From Amycolatopsis tucumanensis (GTDB taxonomy: Bacteria; Actinomycetota; Actinomycetes; Mycobacteriales; Pseudonocardiaceae), in the NCBI RefSeq assembly GCF_021654135.1, contig NZ_JAKGSD010000042.1, positions 1 to 64,000 of the forward strand: DNA of 64,000 bases, written 5' to 3'. The notes beneath the pieces were generated by a model that worked only from the letters and a program-made list of their open reading frames with translations, was not told where the DNA came from and did no database searches. Positions 57,645-64,000 of this stretch are shown here, piece after piece; position 1 is the first letter of the stretch; each line of letters opens with the position of its first letter. The position numbers and the translations under genes are program-made.

Positions 57645-57680
57645 CTAACCGATCGGTCAGGGGTCTGACCGACCGGTTAG
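57645..57680. promoter_or_regulatory. Twin TetR-type operators before the monooxygenase
   Basis: CTAACCGATCGGTCAG (57645-57660) and CTGACCGACCGGTTAG (57665-57680) are inverted copies with one mismatch and a 4-bp spacer, and each is itself a near-perfect palindrome around ACCGAYCGGT. Two dimers could bind side by side. The first box starts 11 bp upstream of the monooxygenase start codon and so would block its promoter. Confidence 0.75.
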
Positions 57681-57739
57681 GTGTTGGGTGATCACGGAAC
57701 GGGTAGCTGTGTCCGGTATGCCGACTACGTGAGGTGGCG

Positions 57740-58765
57740 ATGGAACGCCTGAACGTGGCGCTGGTGGTGGACAACGAGGCGTTCGGCGGCGCGGAGGTCT
57801 ACGTCCGGCGGCTGCTGCGGTGCCTGCCGTCGTGGGTCGCGCCGAGCCTCGTCGTGGGGGAGCCGCTCGCCGGCGCGTTCCCGGAGCGTGTGCCGAAGCA
57901 GATCGTGGCGTCGGCGGTGCGGAGCGTGTGGGCCCCGCAGGTGGAGAACGCGCTGCGAGCGCTTTCGCCGGACGTCGTGCAGGTCAACCTGGCCGACGCC
58001 GGGGCGAACCTGGCCGCCGTGCAGGCCGCGGAGTCGGTGGCGCCGACCGTGGCGACGCTGCACCGGGTCGGTGGCGCGCCGCAGTCGAGCGCGGTCTGGG
58101 ACTGCTACCGGCGGCTGGCCGGGGCGCTGGCGCCGTCGCGGATCGTCGAGGCGCGGCTGCGGGACCTGGGCACGCCCGCCGAGCGGGTGACGCGCATCCG
58201 GCCTGGTGTGGACATCCCGGCCTCGCCGGTCGAGCCGTCGGACCGGACGCCGGTCGTGATCGGCGCGATCGGCGGGGCGACCGGCCCGGACCTGCTGTCC
58301 GCGGTGGCGACGCTGCGGCGGCGGGGGCGTGTGGTGCGGGTGCTGGTCGCCGGGGACGGGCGGGATCTGGCGGAGCGGGCGCGGGGCCTGCCGGTGCGGT
58401 TCCTGGGGCGGCTGCGGGACGTGAGCGCTTTCCTGCGCGGGCTGGACGTGTTCTGCCTGCCGTCGCGGCGGGACACGCTGTCGCTGGCGGTGCTGGAGGC
58501 GATGGCGCACGGGGTGCCGTGCGTGACGACCGCGGTGGGGGAGGTGGTGGACGAACTGGCGGGCGCGGCGATGATCGTCCCACCCGGCGACGGACCGGCA
58601 CTGGCCGCGGCGCTGGACCGGGTCTGCACGGACATCGCGCTGCGCCGCAAACTCGCCCACGCCGCCCGGGAGAAGGCTGAGCAAGACTTCGACGTGCGTC
58701 GCATGGCGGCTGAGACGGCGGACGCCCTGGCGGCGGCGCACAACTTGAGCAGCTCGGCGCGCTGA
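57740..58765 (+). CDS. Glycosyltransferase family 4 protein
   Basis: A 341-residue GT-B glycosyltransferase. ALVVDNEAFGGAEVYVRRLL is the N-terminal signature, and GLDVFCLPSRRDTLSLAVLE followed by AMAHGVPCVTTAVGEVVDEL is the donor-binding E-x7-E-like region of GT4 enzymes, here with Asp in place of the first Glu (RRDTLSLAVLE). It may transfer a sugar to a lipid or cell-wall intermediate. ATG 57740 follows GAGG by 5 bp. The glycan operon at 62-64 kb is close, so they could work in one pathway. Confidence 0.85.
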   Translation: MERLNVALVVDNEAFGGAEVYVRRLLRCLPSWVAPSLVVGEPLAGAFPERVPKQIVASAVRSVWAPQVENALRALSPDVVQVNLADAGANLAAVQAAESVAPTVATLHRVGGAPQSSAVWDCYRRLAGALAPSRIVEARLRDLGTPAERVTRIRPGVDIPASPVEPSDRTPVVIGAIGGATGPDLLSAVATLRRRGRVVRVLVAGDGRDLAERARGLPVRFLGRLRDVSAFLRGLDVFCLPSRRDTLSLAVLEAMAHGVPCVTTAVGEVVDELAGAAMIVPPGDGPALAAALDRVCTDIALRRKLAHAAREKAEQDFDVRRMAAETADALAAAHNLSSSAR

Positions 58766-58941
58766 CCACCGCCGGTGGCACTGCCCGCGGCGGGCGGTTG
58801 GCTCGCTGCCCGTGCCAATCTGCCGCTGCCACCAGCGGCCGACTCGCGCCACGCTGACCGACTCGCCGCCTCCGTGCCCACCGCCGCCACGGGGGCGGCG
58901 CGCGCCGAGGTGGGTGGCGAAGTCCGTGCGATGCTGGCGCC

Positions 58942-59427
58942 ATGACGATGACCCTCAGCGAGGCGGACTTCGCCGCGCCGATCGACCAGCGCTTCTTCGA
59001 GGACTACGAGCCGGGCGCGGTCTACGAGTACGGGCACCTCTCGGTCACCGAGAAGGAGATCCTCGACTTCGCCACCCAGTTCGACCCGCAGCCGATCCAC
59101 ACCCGGCCGGAGTGGGCGAACACCGGGCCGTTCGGCGGGCTCATCGCCAGTGGCTGGCACACGACCGGCCTCATGATGCGCCTGTTCGCCGACCACTACC
59201 TCTCCCGCAACGCCAGCCTCGCCTCGCCGGGCGTGGACGAGCTGCGCTGGCCCGCGCCGGTCCGGCCGGGCGACTCGCTGCGGCTGCGTGCCACCGTCGT
59301 GTCCGCGCGGGCGTCCCGCTCCAAGCCGGACCGCGGGCTCGTCCACACGCGTGGCGAGCTGCTCAACCAGGACGACCAGGTCGTGTTGAGCCTCGTCGCG
59401 ATGAATCTCGTCGGCCGCCGTCCCTGA
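58942..59427 (+). CDS. MaoC-family dehydratase (R-hydratase hot-dog fold)
   Basis: A 161-residue hot-dog-fold protein. The hydratase motif is FDPQPIHTRPEWANTGPFGG, with the catalytic Asp and His, followed by LIASGWHTTGLMMRLFADHY. VDELRWPAPVRPGDSLRLRA completes the fold. Members hydrate enoyl-CoA or act in polyketide and fatty-acid metabolism. The 176 bp upstream contain only short GC-rich repeats. No operon partner follows closely. Confidence 0.9.
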   Translation: MTMTLSEADFAAPIDQRFFEDYEPGAVYEYGHLSVTEKEILDFATQFDPQPIHTRPEWANTGPFGGLIASGWHTTGLMMRLFADHYLSRNASLASPGVDELRWPAPVRPGDSLRLRATVVSARASRSKPDRGLVHTRGELLNQDDQVVLSLVAMNLVGRRP

Positions 59428-59487
59428 ACGGGGTTTCGGAACGCTCGCCGGGGCTATCCGGGGGCAATTCGTCCCAAAGGAGTAGTC

Positions 59488-59949
59488 ATGACCGGGCGTT
59501 CCGCAACCGCGACCAGGGTCCGCAGACCCGTGCAAACCGCAGCGACCATCGTCGCCGCCGTGTTCCTGCTCGTCGGGATCCTCGGGTTCATCCCGGGGAT
59601 CACCACGAACTACGACGACCTCACCTTCGCCGGCCACCACTCCGGCGCGATGCTGCTCGGGGTCTTCGCCGTGTCCATCCTGCACAACATCGTGCACCTG
59701 CTGTTCGGCGTCGTGGGCCTGGCGCTGGCCCGCACCCCGGGCGGCGCCCGCGGGTTCCTCGTGCTGGGTGGTTTCGTCTACCTGCTGCTGTGGGTCTACG
59801 GACTGGTCATCGACCAGGACAGCGGCGCCAACTTCGTGCCGCTGAACAACGCCGACAACTGGCTGCACCTGGGCCTCGGCGTCGGCATGATCGCGCTCGG
59901 CTGGGGTTTGACCGCCGTCGAGCGCGGCCGCGAGAACCGCGCGGCCTAG
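59488..59949 (+). CDS. DUF4383 membrane protein
   Basis: A 153-residue, four-helix membrane protein of the DUF4383 family: VAAVFLLVGILGFIPGITTN, LFGVFAVSILHNIVHLLFGV, GGFVYLLLWVYGLVIDQDSG and NADNWLHLGLGVGMIALGWG. The two His-rich positions (HNIVHLLFG, NWLHLGLG) are the family signature and could bind haem or metal; its role is unknown. It starts at ATG 59488 with AAAGGAG upstream. Its stop shares CTAG with the facing MDMPI gene. The C-terminus of the 24.4-kb fusion protein resembles this family. Confidence 0.88.
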   Translation: MTGRSATATRVRRPVQTAATIVAAVFLLVGILGFIPGITTNYDDLTFAGHHSGAMLLGVFAVSILHNIVHLLFGVVGLALARTPGGARGFLVLGGFVYLLLWVYGLVIDQDSGANFVPLNNADNWLHLGLGVGMIALGWGLTAVERGRENRAA

Positions 59950-60551
59950 ATCCCGGTCAGCTGCGGGATGGTCGCGGTGCGGCCGGCCAGCAGCATGACC
60001 AGGGCCTGGATCGGGCCGCGGACCTCCGTGCCCTCGCCCGCGCGCCAGTCGGCGTCCGTCGCGATCAGACGGTGACCCGCCAGGCGTTTGCGGGCGTGGA
60101 ACGGGAAACCGATCTCCCACAGGTGGTCCGCGGACGCGACCGCCGCCTCGGCCGGCATCGGCAGCCGCCGGCCGAGCGGCATCGCGATGTCCTGCGCGTG
60201 GACGTGCACGTCCATCAACGCGTTGTCGAGGCTCTGCCGCGGCGCGAGACGGCGCATGCCGACCGCCGTGCGCAGCAGTTCCACCACCTCCGGCGGCGAG
60301 AGCCGCGCCGACTCCCGCTTGGTCAGGTCGTAGACCATGCGGTTGAAGTTCCCGCGCGCCCGCAGCGCCGCCTTGAGGACCGTGCCCACTCCGACGTGCG
60401 GTGCGAGTGCCACGTGCGTCGCGACGTCGTGGACCGTCCAGCCGTCGCACAGCGACGGGTACGTCCGCTCGACGTCGGTGAGGGTCTCGTAGAGGTCGGC
60501 GATCCGCGTGCGTTCCGCGTCGATCGCCAGCCACTTGTCGTTCTGTTCCAT
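59946..60551 (-). CDS. MDMPI / DinB-fold protein (mycothiol-dependent isomerase-like)
   Basis: A 201-residue protein of the mycothiol maleylpyruvate isomerase N-terminal domain family. LCDGWTVHDVATHVALAPHV has the first metal-binding His, and LMDVHVHAQDIAMPLGRRLP has the His-x3-His pair, so a zinc site as in DinB-fold thiol transferases is likely. The C-terminal RGPIQALVMLLAGRTATIPQ is typical too. It may use mycothiol as nucleophile in detoxification. It is divergent from the MarR gene (75 bp) and is probably its target. Confidence 0.87.
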   Translation of the reverse strand: MEQNDKWLAIDAERTRIADLYETLTDVERTYPSLCDGWTVHDVATHVALAPHVGVGTVLKAALRARGNFNRMVYDLTKRESARLSPPEVVELLRTAVGMRRLAPRQSLDNALMDVHVHAQDIAMPLGRRLPMPAEAAVASADHLWEIGFPFHARKRLAGHRLIATDADWRAGEGTEVRGPIQALVMLLAGRTATIPQLTGI

Positions 60552-60572
60552 GGGAACCTCGCCCGAAAGTGG

Positions 60573-60610
60573 TAAGATGGTCTGACTAGTTTAGGCAAGT
60601 TCTCTGACTA
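60573..60610. promoter_or_regulatory. Promoter and direct repeats between MDMPI and MarR genes
   Basis: TAAGAT (60573-60578) is a possible -10 on the plus strand. TCTGACTA is repeated at 60581-60588 and 60603-60610, a 22-bp (two helical turns) direct repeat, which would suit a regulator bound twice on one face. The region is AT-richer than its surroundings. Confidence 0.4.
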
Positions 60611-60626
60611 TCGTCAAGGAGCCCGC

Positions 60627-61046
60627 GTGAACACCGGCCTGCTGCTCTACATCCCGTACCGCCACCTGGAGAACCGGGTGATGGACGCGATCCGCGCCGC
60701 CGGGTTCGAGGTGACGCTCGCGCAGGCGCGGCTGCTGCAGCGGCTCAACCCGGCCGGCAGCAGGCTGACCGAGCTGGCCGAGGCGGCGCAGGTGACGAAG
60801 CAGACCGCCGGGTTCCTGGTCGACCAGCTGGAGAAGGCCGGTTACGTGCAGCGGGTGCCGGACCCGCGGGACGGCCGGGCGCGCCTGATCCACGCCACGG
60901 ACAAGGCCCGCGAGGCGGCGCCCGTCGCGGAGGCCGAGATCGCCCGCATCGAGGCGGAGTGGGAGCAGCACGTGGGCAAGCGCCGGATGGCGCAGCTGCG
61001 GGAGACGTTGGAGAAGCTCTGTGAGATCACCGATCCCTACCGCTGA
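60627..61046 (+). CDS. MarR-family regulator
   Basis: A 139-residue winged-helix repressor: IRAAGFEVTLAQARLLQRLN, RLTELAEAAQVTKQTAGFLV, DQLEKAGYVQRVPDPRDGRA (the wing with the DxR motif), then a C-terminal dimer helix. No cysteine sits at the redox positions of OhrR. It probably represses itself and the divergent MDMPI-like gene in response to a phenolic or toxic compound. It starts at GTG 60627 with AAGGAG upstream. Confidence 0.9.
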   Translation: MNTGLLLYIPYRHLENRVMDAIRAAGFEVTLAQARLLQRLNPAGSRLTELAEAAQVTKQTAGFLVDQLEKAGYVQRVPDPRDGRARLIHATDKAREAAPVAEAEIARIEAEWEQHVGKRRMAQLRETLEKLCEITDPYR

Positions 61047-61064
61047 GGCGGCACCGCTGAAACG

Positions 61065-61141
61065 AGCTCCGTGGCGACGCGGCGCCGGCTCGACGCTGTC
61101 ACGAATAGCTCCGCGACGCGGCGTCGGCTCGACGCGGTCAC
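61065..61141 (+). repeat. Short direct repeat at the 5' end of the kinase-like gene
   Basis: A 38-bp segment starting AGCTCCGTGGCGACGCGGCG (61065-61102) recurs with small deletions at 61107-61141. It falls in the region where the N-terminus of the following kinase-like gene would be expected and may have disturbed it. Confidence 0.7.
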
Positions 61142-61182
61142 CAGGAACACGGCGGCGCGGTACGGGTCAGCCGACCCGCATC

Positions 61183-62031
61183 GTGCCCGTGCGGTTCACC
61201 CCCACCGCACCCTCGACGGCCGCGGTCTACCGCGTCACCGGGCCACAGCCGGCGTTCGTCAAGATCCTCCAGGCCCCACGGCATTCCGCGGTGTTCGCGA
61301 CCATCCCCGCCGGCCTCCGGGAGCGGTTCGCGCGCGAGTTCCCCTGGCGCGGCGAGGCGGACTTCCTCCGGTCCGGCTTCCGGCTGCCGCCCGGCCTGCG
61401 CACCCCCGCCGTCTTCCGCATCGACGAGCTGGGCGACGACCGCGTGGCGATGTGGCTGGAAGACGTCCAGTGCGCGGACCTCCCCTGGGACACGCCCCGG
61501 TTCGAGCGCGCGGCGCACCTGCTCGGCCGCTGGGCCGGGCGGCGGCTCGGCGGCCCGCCCGGACCGGCGCTCCGGATCCTCGCCGAAGGCCGGCTCCACC
61601 TGGACGCCATGACCCGCGACGACCAGCGCGCGCTCGCACGCCGGGTGCCGGACCTGCTCGACCGCCTCGACGCGCTGCCGCAGACCCTCGGGCACCACGA
61701 CGCCTGCCCGCAGAACCTCCTGGTGCCGCGGGACGAGCCGGACACGTTCGTGGTGATCGACGTCGGCTGGCAGTGCCCGCTCCCGGTTGGTTCCGACCTG
61801 GGCCAGCTCCTCGTCGGGCTGGCCGACGAGGGCGAGTTGCCGGTCGCCGCCCTGCCCGCGCTGCGCGAGCTGGTCCTCGACGCCTACCGGGACGGCCTGC
61901 GCGCCGAAGGCCACGCCATCAGCAGGGACGAAATCGCCTTCGGCTGCGACGCCGCACTGGCGATCCGCAGCGCGTTCCACACGCCACCGGAGCTGTCCGC
62001 GTACCTGACGCGGCTCGGCCTCGCGGCTTAG
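61183..62031 (+). CDS. Aminoglycoside-phosphotransferase-like kinase, start uncertain
   Basis: About 282 residues of an APH/choline-kinase-fold protein. The catalytic loop is QTLGHHDACPQNLLV and the metal site is FVVIDVGWQCPLPVGSDLGQ; PAFVKILQAPRHSAVFATIP holds the N-lobe lysine. The N-lobe looks short: in relatives, 40-60 residues precede RIVPVRF. The frame is open back to GTG 61021, inside the MarR gene, but that part is an Arg/Pro/Gly-rich product of a 38-bp duplication. GTG 61183 or 61189 has no ribosome site. The gene may be 5'-damaged or use an odd start. Substrate unknown. Confidence 0.7.
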   Translation: MPVRFTPTAPSTAAVYRVTGPQPAFVKILQAPRHSAVFATIPAGLRERFAREFPWRGEADFLRSGFRLPPGLRTPAVFRIDELGDDRVAMWLEDVQCADLPWDTPRFERAAHLLGRWAGRRLGGPPGPALRILAEGRLHLDAMTRDDQRALARRVPDLLDRLDALPQTLGHHDACPQNLLVPRDEPDTFVVIDVGWQCPLPVGSDLGQLLVGLADEGELPVAALPALRELVLDAYRDGLRAEGHAISRDEIAFGCDAALAIRSAFHTPPELSAYLTRLGLAA

Positions 62032-62186
62032 GACTGCGCGTCGGCGGCGGGCGGCTCGGTCTCGTCGTGCTGCCAGAGCGCCGACCACACCAGGCCGCGG
62101 TTCTCCGTGCCGCCGGTCCGGGTCGTGCTCTCGGGCTGCTCCGGCCACAGGTTGATGGCGCCGGCCGGAATCCGGTGGGTCGTCAT
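62028..62186 (-). CDS. Small 52-residue protein
   Basis: A short frame from ATG 62186, overlapping the stop of the kinase-like gene by 4 bp (TTAG). The product MTTHRIPAGAINLWPEQPES continues TTRTGGTENRGLVWSALWQH and ends in an acidic tail. It has three tryptophans and a balanced composition, unlike a frame shadow. No ribosome site is clear, so it might be leaderless. No family is recognised. Confidence 0.5.
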   Translation of the reverse strand: MTTHRIPAGAINLWPEQPESTTRTGGTENRGLVWSALWQHDETEPPAADAQS

Positions 62187-62253
62187 GCGGTTCACGGTAT
62201 GCACCACGTGTTTCACCCCCGTTGCCGGGACCGCGCAGGTGCGAGTCAGGTCA

Positions 62254-62967
62254 CTAGTCGAAGAACCGGGCGAGGTGCGCCGCGCCCGGCGCCTCCGCCG
62301 AACCGTCCTTGACCGGCCGCAGCTCGGCGAAGATGCTGGCCCCGTCACAGCCCGCGTGCAGCGGGAACCAGGTGCGCGGCGAGCCGGGCCTGCGGCAGAT
62401 GCCCTTGATCGTCTGCACGTCCAGCATTCGCACGTGCGTCGGGTCGGCCACCGCGTTCACGTAGCGCCACCACGGTGACAGCACGTAGGCGATGCCGTCC
62501 GGGCGCAGCACCCGGTGCACCTCGTCCACCAGCGGCAGGAAGTCGATCAGGTGCTCCAGGATGTGCACCAGGAACACCCGGTCCGCGCACGAGTCCGCGA
62601 ACGGCAGCGGCCCGGACAGGTCGGCGACCACGTCCACCTCACCGGTGGTCATCAGGTCCACGCCGAGGTTGCCCGGGTACTGCTTCTGGCCGCCGCAGCC
62701 GAGGTCGAGGATCAGCGGGTCCCGCCCGCCGACCCGGACGCGGTCCCACACGCCGAACACCCCGTCCAGCCGCCCGATCAGCTCACGCGCGGTGTCCAGG
62801 TGCGCCCGCTCGCCGACCTCGCCGGTCAGGTGCGCGACTCCGCGGTCGAAGCGGACCTTCAGGTCGAGTCCACGCAACCGCTCGTCGTACTTGAACAACT
62901 CGTCCGCCGCCCGGCCCAGGAACTCGTCCCGGAGCCGGAGGCGCTGCTGGGAAACGGGCTCGGTCAT
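62254..62967 (-). CDS. SAM-dependent methyltransferase with N-terminal BON domain
   Basis: A 237-residue protein. Residues 30-80 form a BON-like domain (LKVRFDRGVAHLTGEVGERA, HLDTARELIGRLDGVFGVWD), which usually binds phospholipid or interfaces. The rest is a class I methyltransferase: LILDLGCGGQKQYPGNLGVD (motif I), VDVVADLSGPLPFADSCADR, FLVHILEHLIDFLPLVDEVH, RVLRPDGIAYVLSPWW. It should methylate a membrane-bound glycan or lipid. It lies 5 bp after the GT2 gene, so they are one operon. BON-methyltransferase fusions are unusual. Confidence 0.8.
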   Translation of the reverse strand: MTEPVSQQRLRLRDEFLGRAADELFKYDERLRGLDLKVRFDRGVAHLTGEVGERAHLDTARELIGRLDGVFGVWDRVRVGGRDPLILDLGCGGQKQYPGNLGVDLMTTGEVDVVADLSGPLPFADSCADRVFLVHILEHLIDFLPLVDEVHRVLRPDGIAYVLSPWWRYVNAVADPTHVRMLDVQTIKGICRRPGSPRTWFPLHAGCDGASIFAELRPVKDGSAEAPGAAHLARFFD

Positions 62968-62972
62968 GATCC

Positions 62973-63773
62973 TCACGGGGGAACGACGTCGTAGGCTTCG
63001 GTGTCCCGGTTCACCACCGTAGTCGGTGACTCCAGGTGCACGGCCCCGGTGGGCAGGATGCCCGCCGCGCCGTACTTGGCGGCGACCTTCATCTGCGCCA
63101 GCACGTCCTCGCCGCAGTGCTCCGGCGGCAGTTCCTGCCAGAACTCGAACCCGCCGACGTTGACCAGTGCCTCGCGGTCGAACATCACGCAACCGCCGAC
63201 CCAGGCGACCTTGTACGCGGTCCACTTCGGACGGTGCCGGACCCGCTCCGACAGGTGGGTCGGGTTGGCTGCGTTGTGCAGGGTCCAGCGCTGCCACTCG
63301 CGCGTGCCGGGCGTGACCTGCTCCGGCTCCGGCCTGTCCTCCCACTCTTCGTACGGCTCCAGCTCGTGCGGCCGCCGGTCATCCAGATAGGACAGTCCGG
63401 TGACGGCGTTGCCGACCATCCCGCAGCCCAGCTCGCTGATCGCCGAGTGCAGGCGGGTGATCGCGCCGGGTTCGAGCCACACGTCGTCGTCGAGGAACAA
63501 GACGTAGTCCGCTTTGGATTGGTCCAGCAGGTGGTTGCGCTGCTGCGCCAGCCCGCGCCGGGGCAGGTTCCGGCTCAGCTGGACCGGGTGGCCCTGGTGC
63601 CGCAGCACCCGGACCATCGCCTCGGCGGCCGGGGACTCGTAGGACGCGTCCCCATCGGACTGGTCGGCCACGTGCACCTCGAAGTCCGGGAAGTCCTGCG
63701 CGGCCAAACCGGAGAGCGTGACGGCGAGTTCGGCGGGACGGTTGCGAGTGGGGATGAGGACGTCGACCCTCAC
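62973..63773 (-). CDS. Glycosyltransferase family 2 protein
   Basis: A 266-residue GT-A glycosyltransferase. VDVLIPTRNRPAELAVTLSG starts the nucleotide-sugar fold; the metal-binding motif is DYVLFLDDDVWLEPGAITRL; KVAWVGGCVMFDREALVNVG and HCGEDVLAQMKVAAKYG complete the acceptor side, with the catalytic acid in the ED pair. It starts at GTG 63773, inside the stop of the HldE-like gene (GTGA). It presumably adds a sugar, perhaps a heptose, to a surface glycan. Confidence 0.88.
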   Translation of the reverse strand: MRVDVLIPTRNRPAELAVTLSGLAAQDFPDFEVHVADQSDGDASYESPAAEAMVRVLRHQGHPVQLSRNLPRRGLAQQRNHLLDQSKADYVLFLDDDVWLEPGAITRLHSAISELGCGMVGNAVTGLSYLDDRRPHELEPYEEWEDRPEPEQVTPGTREWQRWTLHNAANPTHLSERVRHRPKWTAYKVAWVGGCVMFDREALVNVGGFEFWQELPPEHCGEDVLAQMKVAAKYGAAGILPTGAVHLESPTTVVNRDTEAYDVVPP

Positions 63774-64000
63774 GCGCCCTCCCCGACCGGCGCGGAGGTG
63801 CGGATCTTCTCGATCACCGACGTCGTCGAGTGGTCGGCGACGTACCCGAGCACGCGGACCTCGCCGCCGTAGGACCGCACGGTCGGCGCCTCCGGCAGCA
63901 TGTTCTCGGTGTAGTCGCCGCCCTTGACGTAGAGCTGCGGCTCCAGCTGCTTCAGCAGCTCGACCGGGGTGTCCTCGTCGAACACCGCCACGTGGTCCAC
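63770..64000 (-). CDS. HldE/RfaE-type nucleotidyltransferase, 3' part only
   Basis: The last 76 residues of a gene that continues beyond the window. VDHVAVFDEDTPVELLKQLE and YVKGGDYTENMLPEAPTVRS with GGEVRVLGYVADHSTTSVIE match the C-terminal ADP-heptose synthase (D-glycero-beta-D-manno-heptose-1-phosphate adenylyltransferase) domain, or a close glycerol-3-phosphate cytidylyltransferase-like relative. Its stop overlaps the GT2 start. The kinase half, if fused, would lie past 64000. Confidence 0.8.
   Translation of the reverse strand: MDHVAVFDEDTPVELLKQLEPQLYVKGGDYTENMLPEAPTVRSYGGEVRVLGYVADHSTTSVIEKIRTSAPVGEGA

Overview
The window is high-GC actinobacterial DNA, most likely chromosomal and from a mycothiol- and F420-using member of the Pseudonocardiaceae (Amycolatopsis-like). 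The case rests on a fused F420 synthase gene (fbiC), a SigK/RskA-type sigma/anti-sigma pair, a mycothiol-dependent isomerase-fold protein, an LCP cell-wall ligase, a DosRS-like two-component system, frequent GTG/TTG starts and several probable leaderless transcripts. The genus is inference; no rRNA or species marker is present.

Layout. 1-4.7 kb: small regulators, a J-domain/NERD fusion, a DUF2237-GNAT pair and an MFS transporter. 4.76-7.4 kb: a tightly coupled four-gene operon around a UGSC-family (Cys form) protein, ending in an SDR gene whose 3' end is tandemly repeated. 7.75-11.7 kb: a hydroaromatic (shikimate/quinate type) module: MHS-family transporter, TetR regulator with a visible operator, and a QsuB-type 3-dehydroshikimate dehydratase with all metal ligands. 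12-17 kb: SigK/RskA, SRPBCC, KTSC and PhoX genes. 17-21.7 kb: a MerR-controlled NmrA-like oxidoreductase, a tRNA, and a TetR-controlled Baeyer-Villiger-type monooxygenase. 22-30.5 kb: LCP ligase, a phospholipase A2/acyltransferase-3 membrane fusion, a diguanylate cyclase, three tandem six-codon micro-ORFs and an MFS exporter. 30.9-46.8 kb: SDR, FadD-type acyl-CoA ligase, kynureninase, a DevS/DevR-like pair, inositol-phosphatase-like protein, FBP zinc-finger protein, FbiC, a solitary IS1634-like transposase and RecQ. 46.9-55.8 kb: Nudix, an IS481 remnant, a Cys-rich copper-storage protein, GH13 glucosidase, a CBS-containing site-2 protease, an erythromycin-esterase-family protein and a ribokinase-like kinase. 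55.8-64 kb: TetR, flavin monooxygenase, GT4, MaoC, DUF4383, MDMPI, MarR, an APH-like kinase, and the end of a glycan operon (HldE-type nucleotidyltransferase, GT2, BON-methyltransferase) that runs out of the window.

The most unusual item is at 29.05-29.23 kb: three copies, exactly 73 bp apart, of a ribosome-binding site followed by a complete six-codon reading frame (V-S/R-D-R-D-F, stop). The reading frame and its Shine-Dalgarno site are conserved while the DNA between has diverged. The array lies between a c-di-GMP synthase and an MFS exporter. A second theme is short-range duplication: gene 3' ends copied beyond their stop codons (7.3-7.76 kb, 21.7-22.0 kb), an 81-bp minisatellite (38.7-39.0 kb), a GGG-rich repeat field (26.75-27.1 kb) and a 120-nt inverted repeat (53.7-53.8 kb). 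No prophage, integrase or CRISPR array was seen.
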